Below are positions 18,851 to 27,179 of a DNA stretch of 54,579 nucleotides, one piece after another. Both the position numbers and the translations under genes were made by a program. The notes below the pieces were generated by a model. That model made no database searches, was not told the DNA's origin, and worked only from the letters and a program-made list of their open reading frames with translations. Each line of letters begins with the position of its first letter. Position 1 is the stretch's first letter. Origin of the DNA: Myxococcales bacterium (lineage in GTDB: Bacteria; Myxococcota_A; Bradymonadia; Bradymonadales; Bradymonadaceae); NCBI GenBank assembly GCA_026988815.1, contig JALSKP010000431.1:1-54579 (forward strand). Reading direction: 5' to 3'.

Positions 18851-18901
18851 TTTTTTACAAGCGATCCCACAGCTGTTTCTGGGAGAGGTAGCGCAAAACA
18901 T

Positions 18902-18948
18902 AGAAAGGCCTCCTTCGAGAAGAATCCCAAAGTCGGCCTTTCTGTTTT
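18902..18948. terminator. Possible bidirectional terminator hairpin
   Basis: A perfect 9-base inverted repeat (AGAAAGGCC at 18902-18910 with GGCCTTTCT at 18935-18943) encloses a 24-base loop that can partly pair internally. On + it is followed by GTTTTT, and on - by a T-rich ATGTTTT. It lies between the end of the type III export operon and the RHS remnant. The long loop makes it less certain. Confidence 0.4.
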
Positions 18949-18966
18949 TGCTCCTCCCCTAGCTCA

Positions 18967-19179
18967 TCATTTTAGTGAACTAAGACCAACCTCGATTCCC
19001 TGAAAAGAGCGAACCAAATTGATCCGGGTATTAAGCACCTGAGCCGGGGCCAGGCCCAACGAGGTGCGGACGTCTGTCGACGCCCATTTTAGAATTTTGA
19101 GATTGTCCGAAGACGCTCCCAAATTCTCCCACCCTGATAGTTTTATATCTCATTCCCACTCCATCAGTTGAGGGCGCTT
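18967..19179 (-). pseudogene. Degenerate small ORF after the type III export operon
   Basis: Downstream of the 55-residue ORF, in the same frame, translation beyond two stop codons (TAG 19180-19182 and a TGA about 30 bases later) runs open to TGA at 18967-18969. It reads NLKILKWASTDVRTSLGLAP then AQVLNTRINLVRSFQGIEVG. The amphipathic heptad-like pattern looks like a real protein. No ATG or GTG begins it, and TTG near the start is the only option. An overlapping frame also gives a plausible piece (LLEAPSTDGVGMRYKTIRVG). It could be the rest of a longer ancestral gene or a small gene with a rare start. A needle or rod-like role is speculation. Confidence 0.35.
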
Positions 19180-19347
19180 CTAAAAGGTCCGCCCCTCTAG
19201 TAGTTCGTGTAATGCCGATCGAATACTCTCGTTTGGAGTACTCGTGCGAAGATAATGAGCGATATTTGCCGACAGTGTTACCTCGCTTTTAGGCAAATTT
19301 TTTAGGCTAATATTTTCATAGAACGCTAATAGTTGGTCGATTTCCAT
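19180..19347 (-). CDS. 55-residue protein at the end of the type III export operon
   Basis: ATG at 19347 follows the TPR gene by 7 bases on the same strand and has a GAGAGAAG ribosome-binding-like stretch just upstream. The product (start MEIDQLLAFYENISLKNLPK, end HELLEGRTF) is short, largely helical and soluble. Its size and place beside a 115-residue TPR protein recall the YscE/YscG co-chaperone pair of injectisomes, but no sequence match can be claimed. It may also be the truncated front of a longer gene, since the same frame continues past two stops. Confidence 0.5.
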   Translation of the reverse strand: MEIDQLLAFYENISLKNLPKSEVTLSANIAHYLRTSTPNESIRSALHELLEGRTF

Positions 19348-19354
19348 TCTTCTC

Positions 19355-19702
19355 TCAAATTCTTTTTAACATCAGTTGAGCGCGTTGCCCCCAGAAGTCT
19401 TCACGAATGCAGATTTTCTGCAAGGCCACCTTAGCATTTTTAACACTTCCGCTATCAATTTCAGAACGGCAATACGCCATACAAATCGCCATATTCTCAG
19501 GGTCCAACTGGTAGGCACGCCGAATATAATCCAACGATTTGTCGCCCGATTCATAGATTTCGCTCAGTAGACTCCAACCCAACGCAAATTGGGGTGAGAT
19601 AGTAACCAGACCTTCGCAGACCTTTTTCGCGCGCTCCCTGAGATCCCACTGCAATAAAAATTTTGCATGATGGTAAATGGAGAGATTTTCGGTCTCATTC
19701 AT
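19355..19702 (-). CDS. Small TPR protein, possible type III secretion chaperone
   Basis: 115 residues with helical TPR-like pairs. One motif reads HAKFLLQWDLRERAKKVCEG and LVTISPQFALGWSLLSEIYE, the next SLDYIRRAYQLDPENMAICM. It has no signal peptide. It begins 3 bases after the sctU stop, so it belongs to the export operon. TPR proteins of this size in injectisome operons (YscG, or the shorter forms of SycD/LcrH) hold needle or translocator subunits. That role is inferred from length and context. Genes just downstream would be its natural clients, but they appear degraded. Confidence 0.75.
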   Translation of the reverse strand: MNETENLSIYHHAKFLLQWDLRERAKKVCEGLVTISPQFALGWSLLSEIYESGDKSLDYIRRAYQLDPENMAICMAYCRSEIDSGSVKNAKVALQKICIREDFWGQRAQLMLKRI

Positions 19703-19705
19703 TGG

Positions 19706-20737
19706 CTATTCTCCTAGACTGTAAACATATTGTAATACAACTACTACCTCGTCGTACAGCGATTCCGGAATAGTTTCGTCTAAATCGAGTGCGGCCAAGG
19801 CCCGCGCCAGACCGATATTTTGAATAATGGGTATACCCAATTTCACAGCTTCTTTTCTTATTCTTGCCGCCTGCTCGCCAAATCCACTCGCGATGACCAT
19901 CGGCGCATCCATTTCTTCTTCATATACCAACGCCGCTGCTACATGGGTTGGATTAACTACAACGGCTTTTGCGCGTTTTAAAGTATTCATTCCGGCTTCG
20001 CGAATGAGTTGACGATGCATCGCTTTGCGTTGCGATTTGACGTAGGGGTCCCCCTCGGCTTCTTTGTATTCATCGATGACTTCTTGCTTACTCATCATGA
20101 TCTTTTTGCCGGTCGAGTGTCTTTGCCATAAAAAATCTGCAACACCGACGACAAATAAGAGGGCCGAAATGGAATAGGTTGTGGTCGTAAAAAGCTGACC
20201 AAATCGATAGAAGGCGCCTTCAATCGAGGTTTCCGAGACACGCGAAATAAGTTTTAAAGTGTCCCAGTAGACCGAAATGGACACCGCTCCAACTAACAAT
20301 AATTTCGTAAGCGTTTTTACTAAGTCAACAAGGCGATCTGAGGAAAAAAGACGTTTTATCCCTTCGCCTGGATTCAACCGATTCATATCTGGTGTGACTC
20401 CCTTCATTGAAAATCCAGGACCAACTTGAAGATAGGAAATAATAAACGCACCAACGAATCCGACGAAGACAATCGGACCAGCGATTTTACTCCACAATAT
20501 CAATCCTTCGAGCAAAAAAGAGGAGGGATCGCCCTTGTGGATAATCGTTTTTTCAATCGTATACTTCATGAAGATGACGAATTCTCCAACCATTATTGGC
20601 GCAAGGGAAATGATGGTTACGAGGACCAAAACTAAAACGAAGGCACCCGTGAAGTCTGCCGATTTCGCAACTTGGCCGTCCTCGCGCGCTTTCTTCTTTC
20701 GCTTGGCGCTGGCTTGTTCGGTTTTTTCTCCGCTCAT
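19706..20737 (-). CDS. sctU: Type III export apparatus switch protein SctU/FlhB
   Basis: Inner-membrane export-gate protein that switches substrate class. The N-terminus (MSGEKTEQASAKRKKKARED then GQVAKSADF) is the family signature, followed by four hydrophobic segments (about residues 30-50, 85-105, 140-160, 185-200). The cytoplasmic domain has MSKQEVIDEYKEAEGDP and the self-cleavage site NPTH at residues 262-265, so autoprocessing should occur. Length 343 fits. FlhB and SctU are close relatives. The SctU assignment follows SctR and the operon's non-flagellar tail. It overlaps sctT by 4 bases. Confidence 0.9.
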   Translation of the reverse strand: MSGEKTEQASAKRKKKAREDGQVAKSADFTGAFVLVLVLVTIISLAPIMVGEFVIFMKYTIEKTIIHKGDPSSFLLEGLILWSKIAGPIVFVGFVGAFIISYLQVGPGFSMKGVTPDMNRLNPGEGIKRLFSSDRLVDLVKTLTKLLLVGAVSISVYWDTLKLISRVSETSIEGAFYRFGQLFTTTTYSISALLFVVGVADFLWQRHSTGKKIMMSKQEVIDEYKEAEGDPYVKSQRKAMHRQLIREAGMNTLKRAKAVVVNPTHVAAALVYEEEMDAPMVIASGFGEQAARIRKEAVKLGIPIIQNIGLARALAALDLDETIPESLYDEVVVVLQYVYSLGE

Positions 20738-21555
20738 TTTTTCGGACCCATCGCTTCAATGAGAACGTCGACACGATTCATCCATCCCGCGAACTGGTCC
20801 ACAAAACGGTCCGATAAGATACCAATGCCAAGGCAAAGTACACCCACGCCTATGGCCGACTTTAACGGCATCCCTAGAAAAAAGACGTTAATTTGAGGCG
20901 CAGATTTGTTGATAAGACCGAGCACAATATCTGCCAAAAGGACGGCCGCAACAACCGGAAAAGCAAACAATACACCGCCGATAATAATGTCCGAAATCGC
21001 TCGGATGATAAACTCGACGATGAAGGCGTGATTGTCGACATTCGGAAACTCAAAAGGTCCCAAGGTTTGATAGGTACGTACGATTCCCTTGATGACGAGA
21101 AGGTGGCCACCGAGCGCAAACAATATTGCAACACCGAGTTGATAGAGCGTAACGCCGGTAACAGAGGCCCGCTGTTTTGAAAAAGGCAACATGATCGTCG
21201 ATTGAGTTTGCCCTCTCACTTGATCAATAAACTGCCCCGCGATTCGAAGAGACTCAAAAATTGCATTGATAAAAAACCCGATCGTAAACCCATAAACCCC
21301 CTCCTTCAACAAACACGCAACATAGTTCAACCCCGTTGGTATCTCGTCCAAGACAACTCCCTTCGAAATAAGCAAGGGAAGCAGAATGAGGGTCAACGCA
21401 AAGGTGAGTCCCATTTTCACGATTTGGGGAATCGCCGATCCTCCAAGCAAAGGGACCATCTGAATGATGGGTGCTAACCTCGCCGCAACAAGCGTTCCGG
21501 CGAGTAGAATCGTCTGACTCGAGTGGTGAATATCGGCAAGATTGGAGAGGTTCAA
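20734..21555 (-). CDS. sctT: Type III export apparatus protein SctT/FliR
   Basis: Polytopic inner-membrane protein (273 aa, about six hydrophobic helices) of the export gate core. The conserved near-C-terminal motif APQINVFFLGMPLKSAIGVG is present, as is FIDQVRGQTQSTIMLP in the middle. It is joined to its neighbours by 4-base overlaps on both sides. SctT of injectisomes and FliR of flagella are homologues; wording such as FFLGMPLKS is seen in SctT but is not decisive alone. Confidence 0.9.
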   Translation of the reverse strand: MNLSNLADIHHSSQTILLAGTLVAARLAPIIQMVPLLGGSAIPQIVKMGLTFALTLILLPLLISKGVVLDEIPTGLNYVACLLKEGVYGFTIGFFINAIFESLRIAGQFIDQVRGQTQSTIMLPFSKQRASVTGVTLYQLGVAILFALGGHLLVIKGIVRTYQTLGPFEFPNVDNHAFIVEFIIRAISDIIIGGVLFAFPVVAAVLLADIVLGLINKSAPQINVFFLGMPLKSAIGVGVLCLGIGILSDRFVDQFAGWMNRVDVLIEAMGPKK

Positions 21556-21815
21556 GAAACGGTCGCTATGGTTTCAAAAAGTAATTTCGTGAAGCGAATA
21601 AGCTGTTCTCCGATCCAAGGGCCAGCGATAACCAAACTAATAAAGACACCAATGATTTTAGGTACAAAAGTAAGCGTTTGTTCCTGTATTTGGGTGGTCG
21701 CCTGAAACACACTCACCAAAAGACCGATGAACATGCTTGATAAAACCGGTGGCGCGGACACCAATAACACGAGGTAGAGCGCCTCGCGAAAAATCTGAAT
21801 GAGTTGCGTTTCCAT
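21552..21815 (-). CDS. sctS: Type III export apparatus protein SctS/FliQ
   Basis: An 87-residue protein with two membrane hairpins. It carries EALYLVLLVSAPPVLSSMFI and the conserved loop QATTQIQEQTLTFVPK. The IQEQTL form and SAPPV are more common in SctS than in FliQ (INEQTL). Four to five copies form part of the helical export gate with SctR and SctT. It starts directly after the sctR stop. Confidence 0.9.
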   Translation of the reverse strand: METQLIQIFREALYLVLLVSAPPVLSSMFIGLLVSVFQATTQIQEQTLTFVPKIIGVFISLVIAGPWIGEQLIRFTKLLFETIATVS

Positions 21816-22586
21816 TTACACATACCCCAACAAAAGTCCTTTGATGACCAGAAACCAGCCGTCGACCAGAACGAACAATAAAAGTTTGAAAGGTAGACTT
21901 ACAGTTGTCGGGCTCAACATATGCATTCCCAGACTCAACAAGATATTGGCAATCACCAGATCTACGATCAAAAAGGGCACGAAGAGAATGAAGCCGATAA
22001 TAAAGGCCTCTTTTAATTCCGTTAATACGAACGCGGGAATCAAAACCAAGGCATCCATATCCGTTAAATCCTCCCGTTGTTCTGGCGTCCGAAGTTCGAA
22101 AGCAAGCTCGTAAAGGAGCCCGCGTTCTTCCTCATCGGTATGTTTTACCAAAAAAGATTTTAAGGGTCGAAGCGCCTTTACGCCGAGTTCTTCGTAATCA
22201 GCGATGGTGTAGGTTTTGCCCTGCTCGGCTTGTTCTACAAAAGGGCGCACCTCATCGTAAATAGTGCCACCGACGGGGGCCATCACGTACACGCTTAAAA
22301 TAATAGCCAGACCCGTAATCACCTGATTGGGCGGGACTTGTTGAACGCCAATCGCCGTTCTGAGGAGCGACAAAACGACCGCAATTTTAACAAAGGAGGT
22401 GACCATGACGAGCACGAAAGGGAGCATCGCCAAAAGTGCCAAGAGGACAACGAGAACCAAAGGATTGGTTCCACCGCCAATGACCTGCGCTGACGCCTCG
22501 GCGGAAAGGGTCGTACTTACGACGAAAACAAGGGCTGCAACTAAAAATTTAGCCGAGCGCAACATTCTTTCTTTAGCAAAGTTCAT
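21816..22586 (-). CDS. sctR: Type III export apparatus protein SctR/FliP
   Basis: The largest ring component of the export gate (256 aa). A signal-peptide-like N-terminus (LVAALVFVVSTTLSAEASAQ) precedes the family core: MVTSFVKIAVVLSLLRTAIG, then VQQVPPNQVITGLAIILSVY, and the C-terminal SPTTVSLPFKLLLFVLVDGW. The phrases MAPVGGTIYDEVRP and SPTTVSLPFKLLLFVLVDGW resemble SctR of injectisomes more than FliP. A cleaved signal peptide, however, is a FliP trait, so the protein is mixed in character. The start overlaps the FliO-like gene by 4 bases. Confidence 0.9.
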   Translation of the reverse strand: MNFAKERMLRSAKFLVAALVFVVSTTLSAEASAQVIGGGTNPLVLVVLLALLAMLPFVLVMVTSFVKIAVVLSLLRTAIGVQQVPPNQVITGLAIILSVYVMAPVGGTIYDEVRPFVEQAEQGKTYTIADYEELGVKALRPLKSFLVKHTDEEERGLLYELAFELRTPEQREDLTDMDALVLIPAFVLTELKEAFIIGFILFVPFLIVDLVIANILLSLGMHMLSPTTVSLPFKLLLFVLVDGWFLVIKGLLLGYV

Positions 22587-23047
22587 GCTTCTTCCTCCAC
22601 CGGTGCGTCCAAAAGGGGAGAAGCCGCCATGTCTTTGGAGCGTTTTAGAAGATCTTTGAAACTCCTTTCGTTTTGTTTCCCATCAAAAATAAATGCTTTT
22701 TTCTGTTCAGCGTTCAACTCGCCTAAATTCTGCATGCCAGCCTCAGAACTCCCGATAATGAGGGTTTTCCCAGCGATATCAACCACGACCACCGAACGAC
22801 GTCCATCAATGGGAAGACGCCCTAAAATTTTCATAGGACCTTGTGCACCAAGATTCATTTTCGAAAGATATTTCAAACCAACGTAGGCAGTAAAACACAG
22901 GCCAACTAAGATGAAGGCCGTTTTCGTAAGCAACCAGCCGTAGTTTGGACTTTCCATGCCGATTGGCGAAGCCGTTTCTTGACCGAAAACCATGGGCGCC
23001 CAAATCATCACAGCAAAAATCGAAAAAAGTGTAACAACAGGTTTCAT
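22583..23047 (-). CDS. FliO-like assembly factor
   Basis: First gene of the operon, with AGGAG 6 bases before ATG 23047. An N-terminal signal (VTLFSIFAVMIWAPMVFGQE) and one membrane helix (residues ~38-60, TKTAFILVGLCFTAYVGLKY) precede a small cytoplasmic domain. The motif MKILGRLPIDGRRSVVVVDI, then GKTLIIGSSEAGMQNLGEL, is the FliO/MopB pattern. In flagella FliO stabilises FliP during export-gate assembly. Standard injectisomes lack it, so its presence directly before an SctR-like gene is notable. Length 154 fits FliO. Confidence 0.75.
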   Translation of the reverse strand: MKPVVTLFSIFAVMIWAPMVFGQETASPIGMESPNYGWLLTKTAFILVGLCFTAYVGLKYLSKMNLGAQGPMKILGRLPIDGRRSVVVVDIAGKTLIIGSSEAGMQNLGELNAEQKKAFIFDGKQNERSFKDLLKRSKDMAASPLLDAPVEEEA

Positions 23048-23212
23048 GAAAACTCCTGGTTAAATCCCACCCCAATAATACAAGGGGCGCTCAACATACT
23101 GCTTGAAGCAACAAATTCAACTCAAATCATTGTAAATTTGATTTATATAGATCCTTTTCTCGACGAAAAACTTTCATCCACGTATACAAGCGAAGTTAAA
23201 AAAGGAGACCCT

Positions 23213-24436
23213 ATGGAAGTAACACGTGAATTTATAAACAGAATGCCAAAGACGGACTTACATGTTCATTTGGATGGTTCATTACGTTTATCGACAATTT
23301 TAGAATTAGCAGAAGAACAAGGTGTGACTTTACCAGGTGGCGCAAAAACAGAAGAGAAACTAGCTAAAGCCATTCATATGGGTGAAATTTGCACCGATTT
23401 AAATGACTACTTAAAAGCGTTCGGCGTAACGTTGAGCGTCATGCAAACCGAAGAAGCGCTCTACCGCGTTGCCTATGAGCTCGGCGAAGATATGGCTCTC
23501 GAAAATGTGCGTTATACCGAGATTCGATATTCGCCTCTTCTTCATACCGAAAAAGGTCTTTCTTTTCCGGTCATCGTTGAGGCTGTTGCCGAAGGTTTAC
23601 GCGAAGCGAAAAGAAAATATGGTCTCATGAGCGGCCAGATTATTTGCGGAATTCGGCATATTACGCCGGAAACCTCCTTACGCATGGCCGAACTTTGTGT
23701 GGCCTTTAAGCATCGCGGCGTCGTCGGTTTTGACCTCGCCGGTGGCGAGATGAATAATCCCGCAAAGGATCACCGCGAAGCCTTTTATTTGGTTCGCAAT
23801 AATAACGTCAATTTAACCATCCATGCCGGTGAGGCTTATGGTCCGGAAAGTATTCACCAGGCAATCCATATTGCTGGTGCGCATAGAATCGGACACGGAA
23901 CGCGTTTGCGTGAAGACGGCGATCTTTTAAATTACGTCAACGATCGTAGAATTCCACTTGAAATTTGTGTTTCAAGTAACGTTCAAACGCGCGCCTGCGA
24001 CAGTTTTGAAAGTCATCCACTGCCATTCTATTTGTCCTATGGTTTACGATTATGTCTGAACACCGACAATCGTTTGGTCACCGACACCACCATGACGGAG
24101 GAATTTTGGCGAGCGACCCAGTATTACAATTTGGGCATCGGAGATTTGCGAAAGCTTACCCTCGGTGGATTCAAATCGTCCTTCATGCCGTACAGAAAGA
24201 AGAGAACGGTAACGCAGATGGCAATCGAAGAATTTGATGCTCTGGTCGAAGAATTCCAATTGGACGGCAAAGACAAAAATGTCCTTCAAGAGATAAATAT
24301 TTACGACAAGGGTACTAAATCCAGTCAGTCTTCTTATGAATACAAAAAGTCCTCTTCCAAGAAAACGACAACCAAAGCAAAGGCGAAACCGAAGACAAAA
24401 GCCAAAGCTAAAAAGTCGACCCGAAAGAAAAAGTAA
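23213..24436 (+). CDS. add: Adenosine deaminase with lysine-rich tail
   Basis: Zinc amidohydrolase converting adenosine to inosine. Metal-ligand motif TDLHVHLDGSLR is near residue 15. The catalytic Glu region is LTIHAGEAYGPESIHQAI, followed by HRIGHGTRL, the ICVSSNVQTRA segment and the metal Asp in LCLNTDNRLV. ATG 23213 has AAAGGAG upstream; the frame opens further up but is not family-like. The last ~40 residues form a tail of Lys, Ala, Thr and Ser (KAKAKPKTKAKAKKSTRKKK), absent from ordinary deaminases and resembling histone-H1-like repeats. It is divergent from the export operon. Confidence 0.9.
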   Translation: MEVTREFINRMPKTDLHVHLDGSLRLSTILELAEEQGVTLPGGAKTEEKLAKAIHMGEICTDLNDYLKAFGVTLSVMQTEEALYRVAYELGEDMALENVRYTEIRYSPLLHTEKGLSFPVIVEAVAEGLREAKRKYGLMSGQIICGIRHITPETSLRMAELCVAFKHRGVVGFDLAGGEMNNPAKDHREAFYLVRNNNVNLTIHAGEAYGPESIHQAIHIAGAHRIGHGTRLREDGDLLNYVNDRRIPLEICVSSNVQTRACDSFESHPLPFYLSYGLRLCLNTDNRLVTDTTMTEEFWRATQYYNLGIGDLRKLTLGGFKSSFMPYRKKRTVTQMAIEEFDALVEEFQLDGKDKNVLQEINIYDKGTKSSQSSYEYKKSSSKKTTTKAKAKPKTKAKAKKSTRKKK

Positions 24437-24517
24437 TCCAAGAAGAAGGGTGTTCCTGTCTCGATGCGAACGCACCCGCTCCGGCCTCGCGCCGAGGCGG
24501 GAAAAGGTAAGGTAGAA

Positions 24518-26557
24518 ATGATGGAAACGAAAACAAACACGGGCTGCCAAAAACCGCTTATGATGGGCGGTGGTTTAATACTTCTTCTTATCATCGCCGT
24601 TTTCGGATTTTTCAAAATTCGAGAAAATAATAAGAAAGAAGCTCAAGAAAAAGTAGCCGAAGAAATGTTTTCGCCAGCCCTCACTAAACTAGCGGAGTCT
24701 TCGCCAAAAGGTAAAGATACATACGATATTGATAAAACGATTAGCGTTATTCACGGCATTGATCGCGCGCTAAAAGAACAAGGAACGCTCAAGGAATATT
24801 TGCGATATATGTCCACCCAGGATTACAGGAACGTTGCGCCGGAAGTTCTTGAGGCACGGCAAAACGTTTTGGAAATCTTGAAGCGTTTGTACGCCAAACA
24901 AACGGAACTTGAAAACCAAGAGGCCACGTTCACAGTTACACGAACAATTTTGTCCACAATGACGCTCGTCAATGCGGACTTGTCGATTGCCACAGGCGTC
25001 CCTTCTTTGGATAAAGAACAGGCGAAATCTATTCTTAAAGACTTACGACAAGATCAAGAAGATCGTGAAGATATGCTAAATGAGCTTACTAAAATGGAGG
25101 GTGAGTTGATTGGTGTGATGATTGATTATAGTAAAACCTACTACAAATATGTTGAAGAATGGGATCGCGTAGCTGGCTTGCGGGATGCCGCCTATTTGGC
25201 AAGTTCGGCGGGTGATTGGTCAACGGTTATCCAAAAAACCGAACAGGTTGTCAAACTTGCACCCTTCGATTCCGAAGCGCGTTTGCTCGGCGCGCTGGGG
25301 CACATTAACCTCGTCGATCTTGAGCCTGAAAGTCATCATCTAGAAAGTGCATTAGATTTGGTCGCCGACTATGTAAAAGCCCATCCTTCAAAAACCGCAC
25401 CAGCGTTACTTTTGCAAGGGATCGTGAAATCGAAGCAGTCCGACAATAAGGATGCTATTCGTCTTTTTGAGCAGTCGGCTGCCTACTTTCCAAAACAATC
25501 TGAGGCACTCTCGGATATGTTAAATCCCTACGAGGTACGTTCTTTTTTACGGAAGTCGAGCGAAGGAAAGCGAATCGTTGACTTATACAAGTCGACGATG
25601 TTGGGGGCGGGTTTTTTCAGTCCAGATCTACAATTGGCCAAACTCCATTTCCTTCGAGGCGAGCACGAAGCGGGGCGAAAGAAAGTCCTCGATCACTTTT
25701 CGCGTCGACGCGCGCAGAATGAATGGGATCTTGTGATATCGGATGTCAATTTCTGCCAGAAATTTTTGGGTGCAGATTTTGATTCTATTTTAATTGAGGA
25801 CTCTCATCTTGAGCTTCTCGTTAGCCCCGCGTTAATCGGTAGCTCGATAAAAGCCAAAATAAAAAATGGATCTCAAAAAGGACTGCACAATGCGACCCTG
25901 GTATTGGCCTTACAATTTACCGACATGCATCGCGACGATTTTGAGAGTTTTAAGGTTGGGGAAACAGTACCGATTGTGAGCCCAAATGCGGAGACCGATT
26001 TTGGGTCTTTGGATATCGATTTTAATTTTTTGGGAACGCCAAAAAGTAAAGACGATATCGTCGTAAATCGCGCAATTCTGATCTCCGATGAAGCCGTCGT
26101 TTGGGTCGATACTGATGCTTATAAACTTGCCTTGGCGAGGGATTCAAAGCGCCAAGAAAAACAAAATCCCATCATTGAGAAAAAACGAAAAGGATGGTTT
26201 GAGGCCATGAAAATTTCTCCAGATATTCTCAAAGAGGCCTTGAAAAATAATATGTCATCCGACATCGATCTCAGTATTGGTAAAGACGATGTGATTTTTG
26301 AGTTGCCAAAAGAACTGGCATTACTCAATCCCATTTTTCGTTTGCAAGTCGGCGATAAATTAAGCGCCCCTGGAGAGAACACATTGGGTTCGGAAAAAAT
26401 AAAGCTTAAATTCGAAAGTGTGGAAAATTACGATGCAAAAGACGCCAATCAAGATGCGAAATTAATCATAAGCAGTCAGTTTGGAGATTTCGAAATTTTT
26501 CTCGGTAAGGATAAAGAAAAGTTCGGTCTGAAGAACATTCGATATATATCTAAATAA
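24518..26557 (+). CDS. Unknown membrane-anchored protein with helical repeats
   Basis: ATG at 24518 (MMETKTNTGCQK) is chosen because a purine-rich GGTAAGGTAGA precedes it and a hydrophobic helix follows closely (about residues 16-34, MMGGGLILLLIIAVFGFF). The upstream frame codes for an unlikely Arg/Pro segment. The 680-residue product has long helical stretches. One region resembles TPRs (SAGDWSTVIQKTEQVVKLAP, then LEPESHHLESALDLVADYVK). The last ~200 residues may be beta-rich domains. Function not recognised. It follows add on the same strand by 81 bases. Confidence 0.7.
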   Translation: MMETKTNTGCQKPLMMGGGLILLLIIAVFGFFKIRENNKKEAQEKVAEEMFSPALTKLAESSPKGKDTYDIDKTISVIHGIDRALKEQGTLKEYLRYMSTQDYRNVAPEVLEARQNVLEILKRLYAKQTELENQEATFTVTRTILSTMTLVNADLSIATGVPSLDKEQAKSILKDLRQDQEDREDMLNELTKMEGELIGVMIDYSKTYYKYVEEWDRVAGLRDAAYLASSAGDWSTVIQKTEQVVKLAPFDSEARLLGALGHINLVDLEPESHHLESALDLVADYVKAHPSKTAPALLLQGIVKSKQSDNKDAIRLFEQSAAYFPKQSEALSDMLNPYEVRSFLRKSSEGKRIVDLYKSTMLGAGFFSPDLQLAKLHFLRGEHEAGRKKVLDHFSRRRAQNEWDLVISDVNFCQKFLGADFDSILIEDSHLELLVSPALIGSSIKAKIKNGSQKGLHNATLVLALQFTDMHRDDFESFKVGETVPIVSPNAETDFGSLDIDFNFLGTPKSKDDIVVNRAILISDEAVVWVDTDAYKLALARDSKRQEKQNPIIEKKRKGWFEAMKISPDILKEALKNNMSSDIDLSIGKDDVIFELPKELALLNPIFRLQVGDKLSAPGENTLGSEKIKLKFESVENYDAKDANQDAKLIISSQFGDFEIFLGKDKEKFGLKNIRYISK

Positions 26558-26603
26558 ATTCCGGTGTTGAATCGTCGAAGAAGATAGAAATACGGAACCC
26601 AAG

Positions 26604-27173
26604 ATGAAAAAAGAAAAAAAAATTTGTGGTGATCCATTGAATTGTAGGGTGGGACCCTCTGTGGTCGCCCGATTCTCGGGTGAGCAAACAGCCCAACGCT
26701 TAAAAAAGATTCTTCTAGCCTTACTTGCCATCTTATTCCTTGGTGCTCAATCTCCTGAAATGCAAAAGCGATTGAAGCGTTTGGAACGCAGCCATGGCTT
26801 AAAAAAAATAAAAAGAAAGACGAAGACGAAAAAGAACAAAAAGAAATCCAATGTCTTTGTGGTGAAGAAAAAAGCCCCTCAAAAAGGCATCCTTATTTCA
26901 CGTGGAGAATCACGTAAAATTGTTAAGCATTACGATGCGTGGAGAAAAGAAAAAGAGGCTTTGAAACAGAAGGCAGCCAAGGGGTCCAAGGAAGCCGAGA
27001 AGGAGTTAAAAAGGCGTTCCGCCATTGAGGTTCATCTCATTCGCGTCGCGAAAATTCAGAGCCTATATCGCTACGCAAAACGCGCCAAGAATCGCGCCTT
27101 GGTTGGTCAATCAATGATTTTGATGAATGAAGAAAATAAACGCTTCCAAAGTGAAATGGAAAAATTTCAGTAG
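26604..27173 (+). CDS. Small secreted or membrane-anchored basic protein
   Basis: Up to 189 residues. A hydrophobic stretch (KKILLALLAILFLGAQS) lies at residues ~35-50, followed by a very Lys-rich segment (IKRKTKTKKNKKKSN) and a helical C-terminus (IEVHLIRVAKIQSLYRYAKR). ATG at 26604 is listed. A GTG at 26661 would put the hydrophobic stretch at a normal signal-peptide distance and may be the true start. Not recognised. It follows the previous gene by 46 bases and converges with the prepilin peptidase. Confidence 0.6.
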   Translation: MKKEKKICGDPLNCRVGPSVVARFSGEQTAQRLKKILLALLAILFLGAQSPEMQKRLKRLERSHGLKKIKRKTKTKKNKKKSNVFVVKKKAPQKGILISRGESRKIVKHYDAWRKEKEALKQKAAKGSKEAEKELKRRSAIEVHLIRVAKIQSLYRYAKRAKNRALVGQSMILMNEENKRFQSEMEKFQ

Positions 27174-27179
27174 ATTTTC

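Noticed and set aside
19706-23047. Calling the operon fliO-fliP-fliQ-fliR-flhB (flagellar)
   Set aside because: Not excluded, but SctR/SctS wording, the TPR chaperone and the absence of flhA, flhF or other flagellar genes nearby favour an injectisome-type name.
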